Shown here: positions 62,648 through 64,000 of the stretch, piece by piece | Layout: every line of letters begins with the position of its first letter | Numbering within the stretch: the first letter of the stretch is position 1 | Assembly (NCBI GenBank): GCA_002492465.1 | Contig: DKYT01000020.1 | Span: forward strand, 56,411 to 120,410 | Direction of reading: 5' to 3' | Length of the DNA stretch: 64,000 bases | Origin: Lachnospiraceae bacterium UBA7093 | GTDB lineage: Bacteria > Bacillota > Clostridia > Lachnospirales > Lachnospiraceae | The notes under the pieces: generated by a model | Seen by the model: only the letters and a program-made list of their open reading frames with translations | What the model was told of the DNA's origin: nothing | Database searches by the model: none | Made by a program: the position numbers and the translations under genes

Positions 62648-63709
62648 ATGGAACAGAAGGAAGCTAAAAAATGGTTTCTGAAATGCATCGCAATTTTAAC
62701 ATTGGCACTGCTTTTCTTTGGGTTTTCCGTGTTTTTTGTAGATCCCTATTTTCATTATCACAAGCCCTATTCCTTTTTATCCTACAGACTCCATGAAGAG
62801 CGGTATATCAACGACGGCATTTCCAGACACTTCGACTATGACGCCGTCATCACAGGCACCTCCATGTCTCAGAATTTTAAAACCAGCGAAATGGACGCAT
62901 ACTTTGGTACCCGCTCCGTCAAGGAACCTTTCCCCGGCGCAGGTTATAAGGAGCTTGCCGAAAATCTGGACCGAACCCTTACCAGAAATCCGAATGTGAA
63001 GGTTGTTCTCTGGACCCTGGATTACAACGGGCTTCTCCGGGATGGTCAATGGCAGCAATACGAATCCTATCCCACCTATCTTTATGACAATAATCCCTTT
63101 AACGACGTGTCCTACCTGTTTAACAAATCTATTCTGTATCACGGGGTGCTGCCCAATATCAGCATGACCCTTTCAGGAGAAGCTTCCACCACCATGGACG
63201 AGTACTCCTCCTGGGAACGGGAAACCGGTCTGGTTCCCATTCTTGCCACATATCACAGAGATGAAGTGGACTTAAACGTTACCACGTCCTTTGGGGAAGA
63301 AGAAGCAAAAACTGTCACCGATACCATTGCGTCAAACATCCTTCGGGTGGTAAACAAATACCCGGACGTTACTTTTTATATTTTTTACCCGCCTTACAGT
63401 ATCTGCTACTGGGATGCACGAAACCTTAACGGCACCATATCCAAAGAACTGCAGGCGGAGCAAAGGGCAACAGAGCTGCTTCTGGAATGCCCCAACGTAA
63501 AATTATACAATTTCTTTGACCAGTATGACATTATCTGCAACCTGGATTATTATTGCGATGACGCTCATTATAACGCCCAGGTCAATTCTCTGATCCTGAA
63601 ATGGATCTCCGAAGACACCGGGCGCGTCACAAAGGAGAATTATCTGGAAAAGCTCCAGGCGGAAAGAGAATTTTTCCTGAACTATGACTATGAAAGCATT
63701 TATCAATAG
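62648..63709 (+). CDS. SGNH-like membrane-anchored protein, partner of MBOAT
   Basis: The 353 residues begin with one membrane helix (about 11-31) and an external domain with AVITGTSMSQNFK near 74, where the Ser of TGTSMS is the probable nucleophile, and YYCDDAHYNAQVN near 300, the DxxH pair. DltD/AlgJ-like proteins with this layout pass the acyl group to the polymer. The ribosome site AAGGAGGT is six bases before the ATG. Similarity with 23085-24425 is limited to these blocks, and the C-terminal beta domain is missing here. Confidence 0.75.
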   Translation: MEQKEAKKWFLKCIAILTLALLFFGFSVFFVDPYFHYHKPYSFLSYRLHEERYINDGISRHFDYDAVITGTSMSQNFKTSEMDAYFGTRSVKEPFPGAGYKELAENLDRTLTRNPNVKVVLWTLDYNGLLRDGQWQQYESYPTYLYDNNPFNDVSYLFNKSILYHGVLPNISMTLSGEASTTMDEYSSWERETGLVPILATYHRDEVDLNVTTSFGEEEAKTVTDTIASNILRVVNKYPDVTFYIFYPPYSICYWDARNLNGTISKELQAEQRATELLLECPNVKLYNFFDQYDIICNLDYYCDDAHYNAQVNSLILKWISEDTGRVTKENYLEKLQAEREFFLNYDYESIYQ

Positions 63710-63713
63710 CACC

Positions 63714-63749
63714 GCTATTAGCACCGCAAAAGCTATTAGCACCGCAAAA
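63714..63749. repeat. Two tandem 18-base repeats between convergent genes
   Basis: GCTATTAGCACCGCAAAA occurs twice in direct succession, with a partial copy just before it (63705-63713) and a CGCTTTTGGCTTTTAT stretch after it that can pair with CGCAAAAG of the repeat. The repeats start five bases after the stop of the SGNH gene. They may form part of a bidirectional terminator. Confidence 0.5.
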
Positions 63750-63761
63750 CGCTTTTGGCTT

Positions 63762-64000
63762 TTATATCTTCCGTCTGCACATCCATTCCTGGAACATCAG
63801 AATATACCAGATCTGAATTCTCCACTCCCCACGGTCCGTAAAGTCTCTCCAGATCTTCCAGACCACATCCGGATCCAAAATTCCCTGCTCCTTTAGGGTT
63901 TTTCTGTCGATCAGACTTTCCGCCCACTCCCGCAGCTCCTTCTGAAGCAGCCACTTTTCAATGGGAATGCTGAAACCCTTTTTAGGCCGTTCCATCATTT
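63762..64000 (-). CDS. asnB: Asparagine synthase (glutamine-hydrolysing), C-terminal end only
   Basis: The frame is open to the right edge of the window, so only about 79 C-terminal residues are visible. MMERPKKGFSIPIEKWLLQK is the conserved sequence of AsnB synthetase domains close to the C terminus, followed by LREWAESLIDRKTL. AsnB-like proteins often accompany polysaccharide genes and may amidate uronic acids, or the gene may be housekeeping. It points at the plus-strand operon, with only about 50 bases between the two. Confidence 0.82.
   Translation of the reverse strand, partial: MMERPKKGFSIPIEKWLLQKELREWAESLIDRKTLKEQGILDPDVVWKIWRDFTDRGEWRIQIWYILMFQEWMCRRKI

Noticed and set aside
1..64000. 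Search for CRISPR arrays, tRNA or rRNA genes, transposases and toxin-antitoxin pairs
   Set aside because: None seen; no regularly spaced repeats, cloverleaf or DDE/serine recombinase motifs among the genes.

Overview
The window is almost entirely a very large surface-polysaccharide (capsule or exopolysaccharide / wall-glycan) locus. It has about 50 genes, nearly all on the minus strand and tightly packed, many overlapping by 4-16 bases. Low GC over most of the window, strong AGGAGG-type ribosome sites, TTGxxx-17-TATAAT promoters, no LPS core or lipid A genes, and the combination of families suggest a low-GC Gram-positive, most likely a gut clostridium of the Lachnospiraceae type. That assignment is inference; no rRNA or housekeeping marker is present. 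I saw no tRNA, rRNA, transposase, phage gene or CRISPR array.

Layout. 1-2519 (+): the end of a rightward group (two acyltransferases, one glycosyltransferase). 2504-5041 (-): a membrane protein and a GT2 glycosyltransferase. 5133-22858 (-): an operon with a strong promoter at 22910-22938. It encodes a CDP-3,6-dideoxyhexose pathway (rfbG, rfbH, rfbF, an SDR reductase, a ThDP-dependent YerE-like enzyme that suggests a branched, yersiniose-like sugar), a nonulosonate module (NeuB-like synthase and a NeuA/PseG-like fusion), two NodZ/FUT8-like glycosyltransferases, a pyruvyltransferase-family protein, two O-acyltransferases and a two-gene ABC exporter (Wzm/Wzt type). 23085-57073 (-): a second long array driven at least partly by a promoter at 57114-57142. 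It contains a polyprenyl-phosphate sugar transferase (priming enzyme), Wzx flippase, two Wzy-like polymerases, two PglK/MsbA-like ABC flippases, about a dozen glycosyltransferases (GT2, GT4, GT11, GT17, GT-D, a GT26-GT4 fusion), a radical SAM protein, a GH105-like hydrolase, a GT-C-like protein and an MBOAT/SGNH acylation pair. 57168-60090 (-): GT2 plus two tandem GT11 genes. 60240-63709 (+): a divergent operon with a sugar O-methyltransferase and a second MBOAT/SGNH pair, meeting the C-terminal end of an asparagine synthase gene (-) at the right edge.

How it fits together: the priming enzyme loads a first sugar phosphate on undecaprenyl phosphate, the glycosyltransferases extend it with fucose-like, CDP-dideoxy and other sugars, and the repeat unit is flipped (Wzx or the ABC flippases) and polymerised (Wzy), or the chain is exported by Wzm/Wzt. 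Acyl, methyl and perhaps pyruvyl groups decorate it. The presence of three export types suggests more than one glycan is made from this locus.

Most notable observations: a G10 tract that puts one O-acyltransferase out of frame by exactly one base (G9 restores a 366-residue enzyme), with a G8 tract in the neighbouring acyltransferase, suggesting phase-variable acylation; a putative branched CDP-sugar pathway next to a nonulosonate module whose cytidylyltransferase lacks the usual Arg and Lys of its nucleotide loop; a WecG/TagA-GT4 fusion; a radical SAM protein embedded in the glycan operon; and a recurrent AAAGTATGnTAA-like element at the -10 region of several promoters.
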